A DNA stretch of 64,000 nt from Prauserella endophytica. GTDB lineage: Bacteria; Actinomycetota; Actinomycetes; Mycobacteriales; Pseudonocardiaceae. Both the position numbers and the translations under genes were made by a program. Each line of letters opens with the position of its first letter. Position 1 is the stretch's first letter. The notes beneath the pieces are model-generated. The model was not told the DNA's origin. It was given only the letters and a program-made list of their open reading frames with translations, and did no database searches. Below, piece by piece: positions 16,671 to 28,072 of the stretch. The stretch lies in the NCBI RefSeq assembly GCF_005146945.1, contig NZ_SWMS01000002.1, positions 310,001 through 374,000 on the forward strand, written 5' to 3'.

Positions 16671-17504
16671 CACCTCGGCCTCGCGCCGCACGAGCGCGAT
16701 CGTGTCGTAGAGCGGCTCCGCGAAGCCCACCGTGCGCACCGACGGAGGGCAGGAGCCGCTCTCGGCCACGGCCCTGGACACGATGGTGTCGCCGATGCCG
16801 CGCTCCACGAGGCCCAGCGCGGATTCGACGTGCTCGACCTCGATCCACGGCTCCAGCTTGACGCCGGCCAGCTGCGCGCGTTCGGCGAGCTGGCGGCGCG
16901 TCGGGTCCTTCCATCCGTAGTGGGCGTCGTAGAGGATGAGCCTGGAGTTCGCGAGCCCGCCGATGGTCATCGGCTCGGCCACGCGTTCCGGCGCGGTGCT
17001 TGCGTAGAGCACCTCGTCGCGCAGCAGCGGCGTCACGGTGAGCCCTGCGTCGTCGATGGGCAGCACCACGAGCCCGGCTTCGACGGTTCCGGCTGCGACC
17101 GCTGCAGCGACCTCGACGGAGTTGAGGCCGATCAGGCGGATCCGCACCTCGGGGTAGTTGTCGTGGAAGTGCTCCGCGAGATCGGAGAGCAGATAGTAGG
17201 CCGCGTTGCGCAGCAGCCCGAACGTGGCGACCCCACCGCGCAGCGAACGCACCGAGCGCAGCGCCTGCTGCGCGCCGTCGGCCGCGGCGACCGCGCGCTC
17301 GGCGAACGGCAGCAGCGCTGATCCCGCCGCCGTCAGCACGAGCCTGCGGCCACCACGAGAGAACACCGGCGTGCCGTGCTCGTCCTCCAGCTTGCGGATC
17401 AGCTCCGACACCGACGCCTGCGTGATGCCCATGCGCGCGGCGGCCGCGGTGAAGGATCCCGTGCGCACCGCTTCCAGGAACGCGCGCAGCTGCTTCAGTG
17501 TCAT
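16599..17504 (-). CDS. LysR-family transcriptional regulator
   Basis: 301 residues. The winged HTH is at 1-60 (LKQLRAFLEAVRTGSFTAAAARMGITQASVSELIRKLE) and the LysR substrate domain from about 90 (VATFGLLRNAAYYLLSDLAEHFHDNYPEVRIRL). It is divergent from the HisD-like gene at 17577. The palindrome ATAGGGAAACCCTAT overlaps its own start codon, which predicts autorepression and activation or control of the divergent operon. Its 3' end overlaps the NTF2-like gene tail to tail. Confidence 0.93.
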   Translation of the reverse strand: MTLKQLRAFLEAVRTGSFTAAAARMGITQASVSELIRKLEDEHGTPVFSRGGRRLVLTAAGSALLPFAERAVAAADGAQQALRSVRSLRGGVATFGLLRNAAYYLLSDLAEHFHDNYPEVRIRLIGLNSVEVAAAVAAGTVEAGLVVLPIDDAGLTVTPLLRDEVLYASTAPERVAEPMTIGGLANSRLILYDAHYGWKDPTRRQLAERAQLAGVKLEPWIEVEHVESALGLVERGIGDTIVSRAVAESGSCPPSVRTVGFAEPLYDTIALVRREAEVLSPASRELARLAQRMLLARDGGR

Positions 17505-17517
17505 AGGGAAACCCTAT
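17503..17517. promoter_or_regulatory. LysR box ATAGGGAAACCCTAT overlapping the lysR start codon
   Basis: A perfect 6-bp inverted repeat (ATAGGG / CCCTAT) with an AAA centre contains the T-N11-A core of LysR sites. It lies at the lysR start codon and about 24 bp upstream of the -35 element of the divergent gene, as expected for a LysR regulator controlling both itself and a divergent operon. Confidence 0.6.
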
Positions 17518-17540
17518 CCGAACCCCAAGATTTACTGGCC

Positions 17541-17577
17541 TTGTCCTTTGGCGGGACCGGATTTAGCGTCATCGCCA
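17541..17577 (+). promoter_or_regulatory. Leaderless promoter of the HisD-like operon
   Basis: TTGTCC (17541-17546), a 17-bp spacer, then TAGCGT (17564-17569) and ATG at 17577. The expected transcription start falls on or next to the start codon, and there is no ribosome-binding site. This indicates a leaderless mRNA, common in actinobacteria. Confidence 0.6.
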
Positions 17578-18911
17578 TGAGATTCAGCCCTTCCCGGCTC
17601 GCGGAGCTCGACGGCTCCTACCGCCTGCTCAAGACCCCGGCCGACCGGCCGCCCGCACAGCGCGACCCCGCGGTCGCCGAGCGCGTCTCGGCGATGCTGA
17701 GCGAGATCGAGCGCGACGGCATGGACGCCGTGCTGCGCCACGCCCGCGACCTCGACGGCTGGCAGGGCGGGGACGTGGAGATCAGCGCGGCCGAGCTGGA
17801 GCGCTCCGGCGACGAGCTGCCCAAGGACGTGCGCGTGGCGCTGGAGCTGGGCTCCGAGCGCACCCGTGCCTTCGCGCTCGCTCAGCGTGCCCACCTCGTC
17901 GACTTCGAGACCGAGCTGGCGCCCGGCCTCGTCACCGGGCACCGCTACGTGCCGGTCGGCCGTGTCGGCGCCTACCTGCCCGCCGGCCGGTTCCCGCTGC
18001 TGGCGAGCGCGTTCATGACCGTGGGCGTGGCCAAGGCCGCCGGTGTCCCGAGCGTGCTGGCCTGCACGCCACCGGGACGGGACGGGCGCGCGCACCCCGC
18101 CGTGCTGTACTCCGCGTACCTCTCCGGCGCCGACCGCGCCTACGCGCTCGGCGGCGTTCAGGCGCTGGCCGCGATGGCCTTCGGGCTGCTCGGCGAGCGG
18201 CCGGTGGACATGCTGGTGGGCGCGGGCAACGCCTACGTCGCCGAGGCGAAGCGGCAGCTCTTCGGCCGTGTCGCGATCGACCTGCTCGCCGGGCCCTCGG
18301 AGGTCGCGGTGCTCGCCGACGACACGGCCGACCCCGTGCTCGTGGCCGCCGACCTGCTCGGCCAGGCCGAGCACGGCACGGAGTCGCCCGCTGCGCTCGT
18401 CACCACCTCGCAGCGGCTCGGCGAGGAGGTGATCGCCGAGATCGACCGCCAGCTGGAGACACTCGCCACACGCGACATCGCCGGCCCCGCCTGGCGGGAC
18501 TACGGCTCGGTCACCTGGGCCAAGGACGCCGCGACCGCCGTGGAGCTGATGGACGAGCTGGCCCCGGAGCACCTGGAGGTGCACACCGCCGACGACGCCT
18601 ACTACCACGACGCGCTGCGCAACTACGGCTCCCTCTTCCTCGGCCGGTGGAGCACGGTCGCCTACTCCGACAAGGGCATGGCGGGCACCAACCACGTCCT
18701 GCCCACGGCCGGCGGGGCCAAGCACAGCGCGGGCCTGTCGGTGTCGCGGTTCCTCAAGCCGCTCACCTACCAGCGCGTGACCAGGGAGGCGACCCCGGCG
18801 CTGGCCGAGGCCGTCGACGTGATCTCGGAGTACGAGGGCATGGCGGCACACCGCGCCACCGCGACGCTGCGGCTCGCAGGCTACCGTCCGGAGCAGGAGG
18901 GCAACCGATGA
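17577..18911 (+). CDS. HisD-family dehydrogenase (histidinol / sulfopropanediol dehydrogenase-like)
   Basis: 444 residues, the size of the histidinol dehydrogenase family. Zn-NAD fold signatures: YVPVGRVGAYLPAGRFPLLASAFM, VDMLVGAGNAYVAEAKRQLFG, DLLAGPSEVAVLADD, LLGQAEHG, LAPEHLEVH and NHVLPTAGGAKHSAGL. The position in a catabolic operon, away from his genes, and the sequence style suggest a branch such as 2,3-dihydroxypropane-1-sulfonate 3-dehydrogenase (HpsN) oxidising a terminal alcohol to an acid in two steps. The actual substrate is not given by the neighbours. The stop overlaps the next start by 4 bp. Confidence 0.8.
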   Translation: MRFSPSRLAELDGSYRLLKTPADRPPAQRDPAVAERVSAMLSEIERDGMDAVLRHARDLDGWQGGDVEISAAELERSGDELPKDVRVALELGSERTRAFALAQRAHLVDFETELAPGLVTGHRYVPVGRVGAYLPAGRFPLLASAFMTVGVAKAAGVPSVLACTPPGRDGRAHPAVLYSAYLSGADRAYALGGVQALAAMAFGLLGERPVDMLVGAGNAYVAEAKRQLFGRVAIDLLAGPSEVAVLADDTADPVLVAADLLGQAEHGTESPAALVTTSQRLGEEVIAEIDRQLETLATRDIAGPAWRDYGSVTWAKDAATAVELMDELAPEHLEVHTADDAYYHDALRNYGSLFLGRWSTVAYSDKGMAGTNHVLPTAGGAKHSAGLSVSRFLKPLTYQRVTREATPALAEAVDVISEYEGMAAHRATATLRLAGYRPEQEGNR

Positions 18912-20095
18912 CCAAGGCCGATCAGAACCACGAGGTGGCCAAGCCCGCGACGGCGAAGGCCGACAGCCGCCCGTCGACGCCGCCGGGCACGATGGCGCCC
19001 GGCAGGCGCACCATGCCCGCCGACTACAGCATCTCGCTGCGGCCCGGCTACGGCGCCGACGCGCCGAACGTCAAGCCGGGTGAGCGCAGGCAGTCGCTGC
19101 GCGGTTTCGAGGACACCTACACCGACATCGTCGACTACATCGTGCGGATCACCCACCGCATCTGGGAGGACCAGGACGTCGGCTACATCTACGACACCTA
19201 CAGCCCGGGCTGCCGGCTCTACGACGACAGCGGTGTCCACTTCGGAGTGGAGCAGCTCGTCCACGGCACCATGCAGAGCATCAACGCCTTCCCCGACTGC
19301 AGGCACTACGCGGACGACGTGATCTGGGCGGGCACCGACGAGGAGGGGTTCGTCACCTCCCACCGCGCCATCAACATCGGGCACAACACGGGCCCGTGGC
19401 GCTGGGGCCAGCCCACCGGCCGCAAGCTCGAGACGTGGGTCATCGCCAACTGCGTGGTGCGGGACAACGAGATCTACGAGGAGTGGGTGCTCTACAACAC
19501 CGCGGCGAAGCTGCAGCAGCTCGGCATCGACGTGCTCGCCGCCGCCCGCGAGTTCGGCAACGCGGTCACGTTCCCCACGCTGTCGGAGCGCCCGTTCGCC
19601 GAGGTCGACCGCATCGAGGGCGGGCGAAAGCCACTGCCGTACCCGGCGGCCGAGCGTCCGGGCTTCGACGTCGAGTACGAGGTGCGCAGGCTCTTCCACG
19701 ACGTTTATAACCGGCGCGACCTCAGTGCCGTCGACCGCGTCTACGCGCCGACCGTGCGCTGGCACGGCACGACCAACCGCACCGGCTACGGGCGTTCGGA
19801 CGTCCGCGGCATGGCCCGCAACCTGCTCGCCACGTTCCCCGATCTTGGCGTGCGGGTCGACGAGGTGTACTGGATGGGCAACGAGTCCGACGGGTTCAGC
19901 GTGTCGGTGCGCTGGACCGGTGCGGGAACCCACCGCGGCTACGGGCTCTACGGCGAGCCGACCGGCCGGCGGGTACACCTCTGGGGCATCTCGCAGCTGT
20001 ACTTCGCGCAGGGCCGGATCGTCGAGGAGTGGTCGCTGTTCAACGAGTTCGACGTGCTCGCGCAGCTGCTGCGGGACGAGCCGGAGCGCGGGTGA
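18908..20095 (+). CDS. Double NTF2/SnoaL-like protein, paralogue of 15612-16670
   Basis: 395 residues with a 45-residue disordered start, then two NTF2-like domains at about 65-215 and 245-390. Each ends with the family pattern (NEIYEEWVLYNTAAKLQQLGID; GRIVEEWSLFNEFDVLAQLL). FVTSHRAINIGHNTG and GRKLETWVIANC align with LSSHRVFSSGTHTG and SSRTIANC of the other copy, so the gene arose by duplication of an already fused double-domain protein. It overlaps hisD-like and nitrilase genes by 4 bp on each side, so it is a core pathway component. Confidence 0.78.
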   Translation: MTKADQNHEVAKPATAKADSRPSTPPGTMAPGRRTMPADYSISLRPGYGADAPNVKPGERRQSLRGFEDTYTDIVDYIVRITHRIWEDQDVGYIYDTYSPGCRLYDDSGVHFGVEQLVHGTMQSINAFPDCRHYADDVIWAGTDEEGFVTSHRAINIGHNTGPWRWGQPTGRKLETWVIANCVVRDNEIYEEWVLYNTAAKLQQLGIDVLAAAREFGNAVTFPTLSERPFAEVDRIEGGRKPLPYPAAERPGFDVEYEVRRLFHDVYNRRDLSAVDRVYAPTVRWHGTTNRTGYGRSDVRGMARNLLATFPDLGVRVDEVYWMGNESDGFSVSVRWTGAGTHRGYGLYGEPTGRRVHLWGISQLYFAQGRIVEEWSLFNEFDVLAQLLRDEPERG

Positions 20096-20889
20096 CGAGG
20101 GTCGCGTGCGCGCAGCTCGCGCCGCGGCTCGGTGACCTGGCCGAGAACCGGGCGCGCACGCTCGCTGCCATCCACGCGGCGCGGCTGCGGGACGCCGAGG
20201 TGCTCGTGCTGCCGGAGCTGGCCTCGTCGGGATACGTGTTCGCCGACGAGGCCGAAGCCCGGTCCGTGGCCGTCCCGGCACGGGATCCACTGCTCGCCGA
20301 CTGGGTGCGAGCCGCGGGAGAGCTGACCGTCGTCGCCGGGTTCTGCGAGCTCGGCGACGACGGCGCGCTCTACAACAGCGCCGCCGTGCTCGACGGCGAA
20401 GGCGTGCGGGCCGTCTATCGCAAGACCCACCTGTGGGATCGCGAACGGCTGGTGTTCACGCCGGGCGAGCTCCCGCCACCCGTGGTGCGGACCAAGGCCG
20501 GTTCGCTGGGCGTGCTGATCTGCTACGACCTGGAGTTCCCCGAGCTGCCCCGGACACTGGCCCTGCGCGGTGCCGAGCTGATCGTGGCGCCGGTCAACTG
20601 GCCGCTCGTGCCGAGGCCGCACGGGGAGCGTCCGCCCGAGGTGGTGCAGGCGATGGCGGCCGCGCGGACCAACCGGGTGTTCGTGGCGATCTGCGACCGC
20701 ACGGGCACCGAGCGGGGGCAGCGGTGGACGGCGGGTACCTCGATCATCGACGAATCCGGCTGGGTGGTCGCGGAGTCCACGGCGGACACCCTGGTCGTGG
20801 CCGACCTCGACCTGTCTCGCGCCCGGGACAAGGCGATCTCGGAACGCAACGACGTGCTGGCCGACCGCAGGCCCGAGTTGTACGACTGA
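20092..20889 (+). CDS. Nitrilase-superfamily carbon-nitrogen hydrolase
   Basis: 265 residues from GTG 20092, overlapping the upstream stop by 4 bp. The Glu-Lys-Cys triad is present: E in EVLVLPELASSGY, K in YRKTHLWDRE and C in GVLICYDLEFPELPR. Size and motifs fit omega-amidase or N-carbamoyl-amino-acid hydrolase-like branches that release ammonia from an amide or ureido compound. With the HisD-like dehydrogenase and NTF2-like protein it suggests that a nitrogen-containing substrate is oxidised and deamidated. The exact substrate is unknown. Confidence 0.87.
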   Translation: MTRVACAQLAPRLGDLAENRARTLAAIHAARLRDAEVLVLPELASSGYVFADEAEARSVAVPARDPLLADWVRAAGELTVVAGFCELGDDGALYNSAAVLDGEGVRAVYRKTHLWDRERLVFTPGELPPPVVRTKAGSLGVLICYDLEFPELPRTLALRGAELIVAPVNWPLVPRPHGERPPEVVQAMAAARTNRVFVAICDRTGTERGQRWTAGTSIIDESGWVVAESTADTLVVADLDLSRARDKAISERNDVLADRRPELYD

Positions 20890-20898
20890 CAAAGCCCT

Positions 20899-20927
20899 TT
20901 GCGCGAATCGCAAGACCGGTCGACGAT
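20899..20927 (+). promoter_or_regulatory. TTGCG-N5-CGCAA operator over the XRE-cupin promoter
   Basis: TTGCGCGAATCGCAA (20899-20913) is a perfect 5+5 inverted repeat. Its first six bases can act as -35 (TTGCGC), with GACGAT (20922-20927) as -10 after 17 bp and the ATG 6 bases later, i.e. leaderless. The same 15-mer occurs, inverted, at 59119-59133 in front of the XRE-TetR gene with nearly the same geometry. Confidence 0.65.
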
Positions 20928-20933
20928 GGCCAC

Positions 20934-21514
20934 ATGAGCGACGATTTCGACGCGGTGCTGGCCGCGGTCGGGCCCCGGCTCCGTGAACTGCGCCGCCGCA
21001 GCGGAGTCACCCTCACCGCCCTGTCGGAGACCACCGGCATCCCGATCAGCACGCTGTCGCGGCTGGAGTCCGGGCAGCGCAAGCCGGGCCTCGAACTACT
21101 GCTGCCGCTGGCCAAGGCCCACCAGGTGCCGCTCGAGGAGATCGTCGGCGCCCCGGCGAGCGGGGATCCCCGCGTCTACCCGCGGCCGTTCAGGCGCAAC
21201 GGCATGACCGTCGTCCCGTTGACGCGCAGGCCCGGCGGACTGCAGGCGTTCAAGCAGATACTCCCGGCAGGGCGGGCCGATCAGGAGCCTGACCCCCGCT
21301 CCCACGAGGGGTACCACTGGCTGTACGTCCTCAATGGACGCCTGCGCGTGGTGCTCGGTGACCAGGACCTCGTGCTCGGCGCCGGGGAGGTCGCCGAGTT
21401 CGACACCCACCTCCCGCACTGGTTCGGCAACGCCGACTCGCACCCCGTGGAGTTCCTGAGCATCCTCGGCCCGCAGGGCGAGCGCTTCCACATCCGCGCC
21501 CGCTATCCGGCCGA

Positions 21515-21518
<4 letters not shown>
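20934..21518 (+). CDS. XRE-cupin transcriptional regulator
   Basis: 194 residues from ATG 20934. The XRE HTH covers about 12-66 (LRRRSGVTLTALSETTGIPISTLSRLESGQRKPG); the C-terminal cupin covers about 100-190 (HEGYHWLYVLNGRLRVVLGDQDLVLGAGEVAEFDTHLPHWFG). XRE-cupin proteins usually control catabolic genes for amines, amino acids or related compounds, sensing the ligand through the cupin. It follows the nitrilase gene with its own promoter and palindromic operator. Its stop overlaps a convergent gene by 4 bp. Confidence 0.9.
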
Positions 21519-24593
<3,075 letters not shown>

Positions 24594-24617
24594 CCCATCG
24601 ATCGGCCGCGTGCAGCG

Positions 24618-24642
24618 CGGTGACCGGGCACCGGCCTCACCG
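24618..24642. terminator. Hairpin between convergent genes
   Basis: CGGTGA-CCGG (24618-24627), loop GCA, CCGG then TCACCG (24637-24642) with a 2-base bulge. It lies between the aminotransferase stop (24593) and the AlkD-like stop (24637) and can serve both. Confidence 0.45.
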
Positions 24643-25329
24643 ATCGAGCTCGGCACGCTCCTGGTCGGTGAGCAGCGATGTGGCCAGCCGCAACGTCGGG
24701 CGTTGCACGCGATCGTGATGCCGGTGGAGGAACTCCATCAGGCGTCGCTGGTCGATCTTGCCGACCTCGCGCAACGCGGTTCCGACCGGCTTGGTGACCA
24801 GTTCGGACCGGTCGTCCAGCAGGAGCTCCGCCAGCGCGAGCGGATCGTCGAGTTGTCCTTGCCGGATCAGCCAGAAGGCGGCGGTGATGGCGGTGCGTCG
24901 TTCGATGGCCCTGGGCGAGCGCGCGAGGTCGAACAACGGCCGGCGGGGCTTGTCCAGGAGGTAGCCGCCGACGACCCGGGGCGCCGCGCGGTCGACCAGG
25001 TCCCACACGTTGATGAGGTCGTGGTGATCGAGGTAGGTCTCGTACAGCCGGCGAAGGCCGGCGTCGGTCAGCTTCGGACGTCGTGCCTTGAAGTCCAGTA
25101 TCGACACACCGACCATGCGGACCTCGTACAGGGGGCTGGCCAGCAGCTCGGGGACCTGATCGAGATCCAGGTCCGTCCACGTTTTCGCGGTGTCGAAGAC
25201 ATCCTTCATGCGGACCCCGATCGCCTTCAGCCCACTGTCCGCGGGCAGCCGTCTGGTGATCTTGGCGTGCTCGGTGTCGCTTCGCAGCGCTTCCAACGCC
25301 GTGCGTAGCTGCGTGATCTCGGCCGTCAT
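24637..25329 (-). CDS. AlkD-like DNA alkylation repair protein
   Basis: 230 residues from ATG 25329. HEAT-like helical repeats with the AlkD family signature: VRMKDVFDTAKTWTDLD, LLASPLYEVRMVGVSILDFKARR, LINVWDLVDRAAPRVVGGYLLD, IERRTAITAAFWLIRQGQ. AlkD-type glycosylases excise bulky or cationic alkylated bases (3- and 7-alkylpurines). The conserved W and D residues in the NVWDLVD repeat are those expected around the lesion-binding cleft. It is a solitary gene, convergent with the aminotransferase. Confidence 0.85.
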   Translation of the reverse strand: MTAEITQLRTALEALRSDTEHAKITRRLPADSGLKAIGVRMKDVFDTAKTWTDLDLDQVPELLASPLYEVRMVGVSILDFKARRPKLTDAGLRRLYETYLDHHDLINVWDLVDRAAPRVVGGYLLDKPRRPLFDLARSPRAIERRTAITAAFWLIRQGQLDDPLALAELLLDDRSELVTKPVGTALREVGKIDQRRLMEFLHRHHDRVQRPTLRLATSLLTDQERAELDR

Positions 25330-25458
25330 CCGGACATTCTCGCGTGCCGGGTCGCTGCCGCGCTCACCTGCCGCGGCGGCCGGAGGGCGGCCCACGGTTT
25401 GCTCCGCCCGGTGCCGCGGGTAGCCGGAAGCACTTCGAGCGGGAACGTGGGGGTTACG

Positions 25459-26667
25459 GTGAGCGAGCACACCGGGATGCGGCAACGGCGGACCGAGGCG
25501 CCGGAGCAAGGGCGCGCGGCCCGCCTCCGGCAGTGGCTCGGCAGGGCGCTGACCGGCAACGGACACGAACGCCACACCGTCGTCTTCATCGGCAAGAGCA
25601 CTCTCGCGGCCACCGCGGCATGGGCGGTGGCCTATTACGTGCTCAAGGCGGAGTCGGCGGCCTTCGCGCCGTTCTCCGCCGTCCTGATGTTGCGGGTCAC
25701 CGTCTACCAGTCGGTGTGGCATTCCCTGCGCTACGTCGTCGCGGTCGCCGCCGGAGTCGCGGTGCAGCTGGTGTTCGGCTTTCTCTTCGGCACGGGGCTC
25801 GCGACCTTCGCCCTGGTCGCGGCCACGGCGGCGACGATCGGCCGCTGGCGCCGGCTCGGCGCCGAGGGAGCGCAGGTGGGGACGGCGGCGTTCTTCGCCT
25901 TCTCCACCTACGTCTCCGCGGCCAGCGGGCTGGAGCGGCTGAGCCAGCTCGGCGAGATCATCGAGCTGGTCGCACTCGGCTGCGGCATCGGCGTGCTGGT
26001 CAACGTGCTCGTCCTGCCCCCACTGCGCTACCGCAGCGCCGAGTACGGCGTGCAGGTCCTCGCGCGGTCGCTGTGCGACCTGATGAGCGACATGTACCCC
26101 GCGCTGCGGCAGGGTGAGCTGGACGAGGACAGCGCAGCGCACTGGCGGGACCGCGCCTCGCGACTCGGCCCGCTGGTGACGCAGGCGCAGTCCTCCGTGG
26201 ACCTGGCCAGGGAGAGTAGCTTCTACAATCCCCGGCGGATCCTCCGGCGGCATGCCCGCGACCACGCGTTCGCCGGATACCAGGCCGTGATCGACGCGCT
26301 CGAGCGCGTGACGTACCAGGTCGGGTCCATGACGCGCAGCCTGACCCAGTACCCGAAGGACGGCGACGGCCCCGAGCACGCGGGGTTCTTCCGCCGCTAC
26401 GGGGACCTGCTTGCCGCGCTCACCGACGTGACGCAGTTGCTCGGCGACCTGGACGAGGACCGTCTCGACGAGCAGACCACGCAGCTGCGGGCCGCCGCGG
26501 AGGACGCCCGGGAGCACTGTCGCCGCCTGGCCGAGTACGCGCAGGACTCGTTGCCCCTGGCCGATCCCAGCCGACCGTACGGCGTTCTGCTGGCCGAGGC
26601 CACCCGTCTCATGGAGGAGGCGGAGTACACGTGCGACGTCCTCCGGCGGACCGTCGCTAGCCCTTGA
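25459..26667 (+). CDS. FUSC/aromatic acid exporter family membrane protein
   Basis: 402 residues from GTG 25459 (ATG 25477 is an alternative). After a basic start come about six membrane segments in residues 45-195 (STLAATAAWAVAYYVLKAE, YVVAVAAGVAVQLVFGFLFG, EIIELVALGCGIGVLVNVLVLPPL), then a soluble helical C-terminal half rich in charged residues (SQSSVDLARESSFYN..RRHARD). This is the ArAE_1/FUSC-like layout of half-size exporters for aromatic acids or similar amphiphiles. It overlaps the convergent rtcB by 11 bp. Confidence 0.8.
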   Translation: MSEHTGMRQRRTEAPEQGRAARLRQWLGRALTGNGHERHTVVFIGKSTLAATAAWAVAYYVLKAESAAFAPFSAVLMLRVTVYQSVWHSLRYVVAVAAGVAVQLVFGFLFGTGLATFALVAATAATIGRWRRLGAEGAQVGTAAFFAFSTYVSAASGLERLSQLGEIIELVALGCGIGVLVNVLVLPPLRYRSAEYGVQVLARSLCDLMSDMYPALRQGELDEDSAAHWRDRASRLGPLVTQAQSSVDLARESSFYNPRRILRRHARDHAFAGYQAVIDALERVTYQVGSMTRSLTQYPKDGDGPEHAGFFRRYGDLLAALTDVTQLLGDLDEDRLDEQTTQLRAAAEDAREHCRRLAEYAQDSLPLADPSRPYGVLLAEATRLMEEAEYTCDVLRRTVASP

Positions 26668-27847
26668 CGCAGACGACCTGCTTGAGGTGGGCGACCACCT
26701 CGACGAGGTCCGTCTGCGCGGCGACCACCGACTCGATGTCCTTGTAGGCGGCCGGAATCTCGTCAACCACCCCCGCGTCCTTGCGGCACTCGACACCCGC
26801 CGTCTGGTCGGCGAGGTCCGCCGCGGTGAACGTCTTCCGTGCCTTGGTGCGCGACATGCGCCTGCCCGCACCGTGTGAGGCCGACTGGAACGACCGCTCG
26901 TTGCCGAGTCCGCGCACGATGTAGGAGCCGGTGCCCATGCTGCCCGGGATGATGCCGAGATCACCTGAGCCCGCGCGGATGGCGCCCTTCCGGGTCACGA
27001 GCACGTCCAAGCCGTCGTAGGTCTCCTCCGCGACGTAGTTGTGGTGACACGAGATCGGCTCGTCGAACCGCGTACCCGGCACGGTGGCGGCGACCGCGCG
27101 CTGCACGAGTGCCACCATCGTCGCCCGGTTGCGCGCCGCGTAGTCCTGGGCCCAGAACAGGTCCCGCCGGTAGGCCTCCATCTCCGGCGTTCCCGCCACG
27201 AACACCGCCAGGTCCGGGTCGGGCAGGTCGGCGTTGTGCGGTAGGCGCCGGGCGATGTCCATGTGCCGCTTGGCGAGCTCGTTGCCGATGCCACGGGAAC
27301 CGGAGTGCAGCATCAGCCACACCCGCCCCGCGTCCGCGCCGCCCTGTTCCAGGCACACCTCGATGAAGTGGTTGCCCCCGCCGAGGCTGCCGATCTGCCG
27401 CCGGGCGCGGTCGAGGTGGTTCCGCACACCGGGGTGCAGCTCACCGAACGCGCGCCAGAAGGCGTCCCAGCCGCCGACGCCGTGCACGACCGCCGGGTTG
27501 ACGGGTGTGCGGTGCAGGTCGAACCCAACGGGCACCGCTGACTCGATCCGGCGGCGCAGGCGGCCGAGGTCGTCCGGGAGGTCCGAGGCGGTCAGCGACG
27601 TGCGCACGGCGCTCATCCCGCAACCGATGTCCACCCCGACGGCCGCGGGCGACACGGCGTCGCGCATGGCGATGACGCTGCCCACCGTGGCGCCCTTGCC
27701 GTAGTGCACGTCCGGCATCACGGCCAGCCCGTGCACCCAGGGAAGGTTCGAGACGTTGCGCAGCTGGCCCATCGCGGCGTCCTCTACCGTGGACGGATCC
27801 GCCCACATCCTGATCGGCACCCGGCCACCGTCAACCGACGCGTACAT
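26657..27847 (-). CDS. rtcB: RtcB-type RNA ligase
   Basis: 396 residues from ATG 27847 with AAGGAA 8 bases upstream. RtcB joins 2',3'-cyclic phosphate (or 3'-phosphate) and 5'-OH RNA ends using GTP and Mn2+. Diagnostic motifs: VMPDVHYGKGATVGSVIA, VGVDIGCGMSAVRT (metal Cys/Asp), GGGNHFIEV, CHHNYVAEE, PGSMGTGSYIVRG and the guanylylated-His motif SASHGAGRRMSR. The family's usual length is 390-480, so this is the compact form. No archease or rtcR is adjacent. Confidence 0.95.
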   Translation of the reverse strand: MYASVDGGRVPIRMWADPSTVEDAAMGQLRNVSNLPWVHGLAVMPDVHYGKGATVGSVIAMRDAVSPAAVGVDIGCGMSAVRTSLTASDLPDDLGRLRRRIESAVPVGFDLHRTPVNPAVVHGVGGWDAFWRAFGELHPGVRNHLDRARRQIGSLGGGNHFIEVCLEQGGADAGRVWLMLHSGSRGIGNELAKRHMDIARRLPHNADLPDPDLAVFVAGTPEMEAYRRDLFWAQDYAARNRATMVALVQRAVAATVPGTRFDEPISCHHNYVAEETYDGLDVLVTRKGAIRAGSGDLGIIPGSMGTGSYIVRGLGNERSFQSASHGAGRRMSRTKARKTFTAADLADQTAGVECRKDAGVVDEIPAAYKDIESVVAAQTDLVEVVAHLKQVVCVKG

Positions 27848-28072
27848 CAAGTTTCCTTCCCTTGCGGTACCGGCGATCCAGGATGATCGCTCGGCACGGC
27901 GGGCGCAACCGGATTGTCACGGCGCCCGGTTAGTCCGATGTGGACATACCGGCCCCGTTACCGCGCGGCTGGCCAGCGGCCGCCCGTGCAGGGCCGGGCT
28001 CCGGTTCGGCGGGGCGAGCGGATTCGGCCGTGGTTCCGCGTTGCTCGTGTGGGCGCCGGGCGCTCGGAGCGC

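Noticed and set aside
27873-27890. Short hairpin GCGATC-N6-GATCGC upstream of rtcB as a regulatory RNA element
   Set aside because: A 6-bp stem in GC-rich DNA is expected by chance and there is no supporting context.
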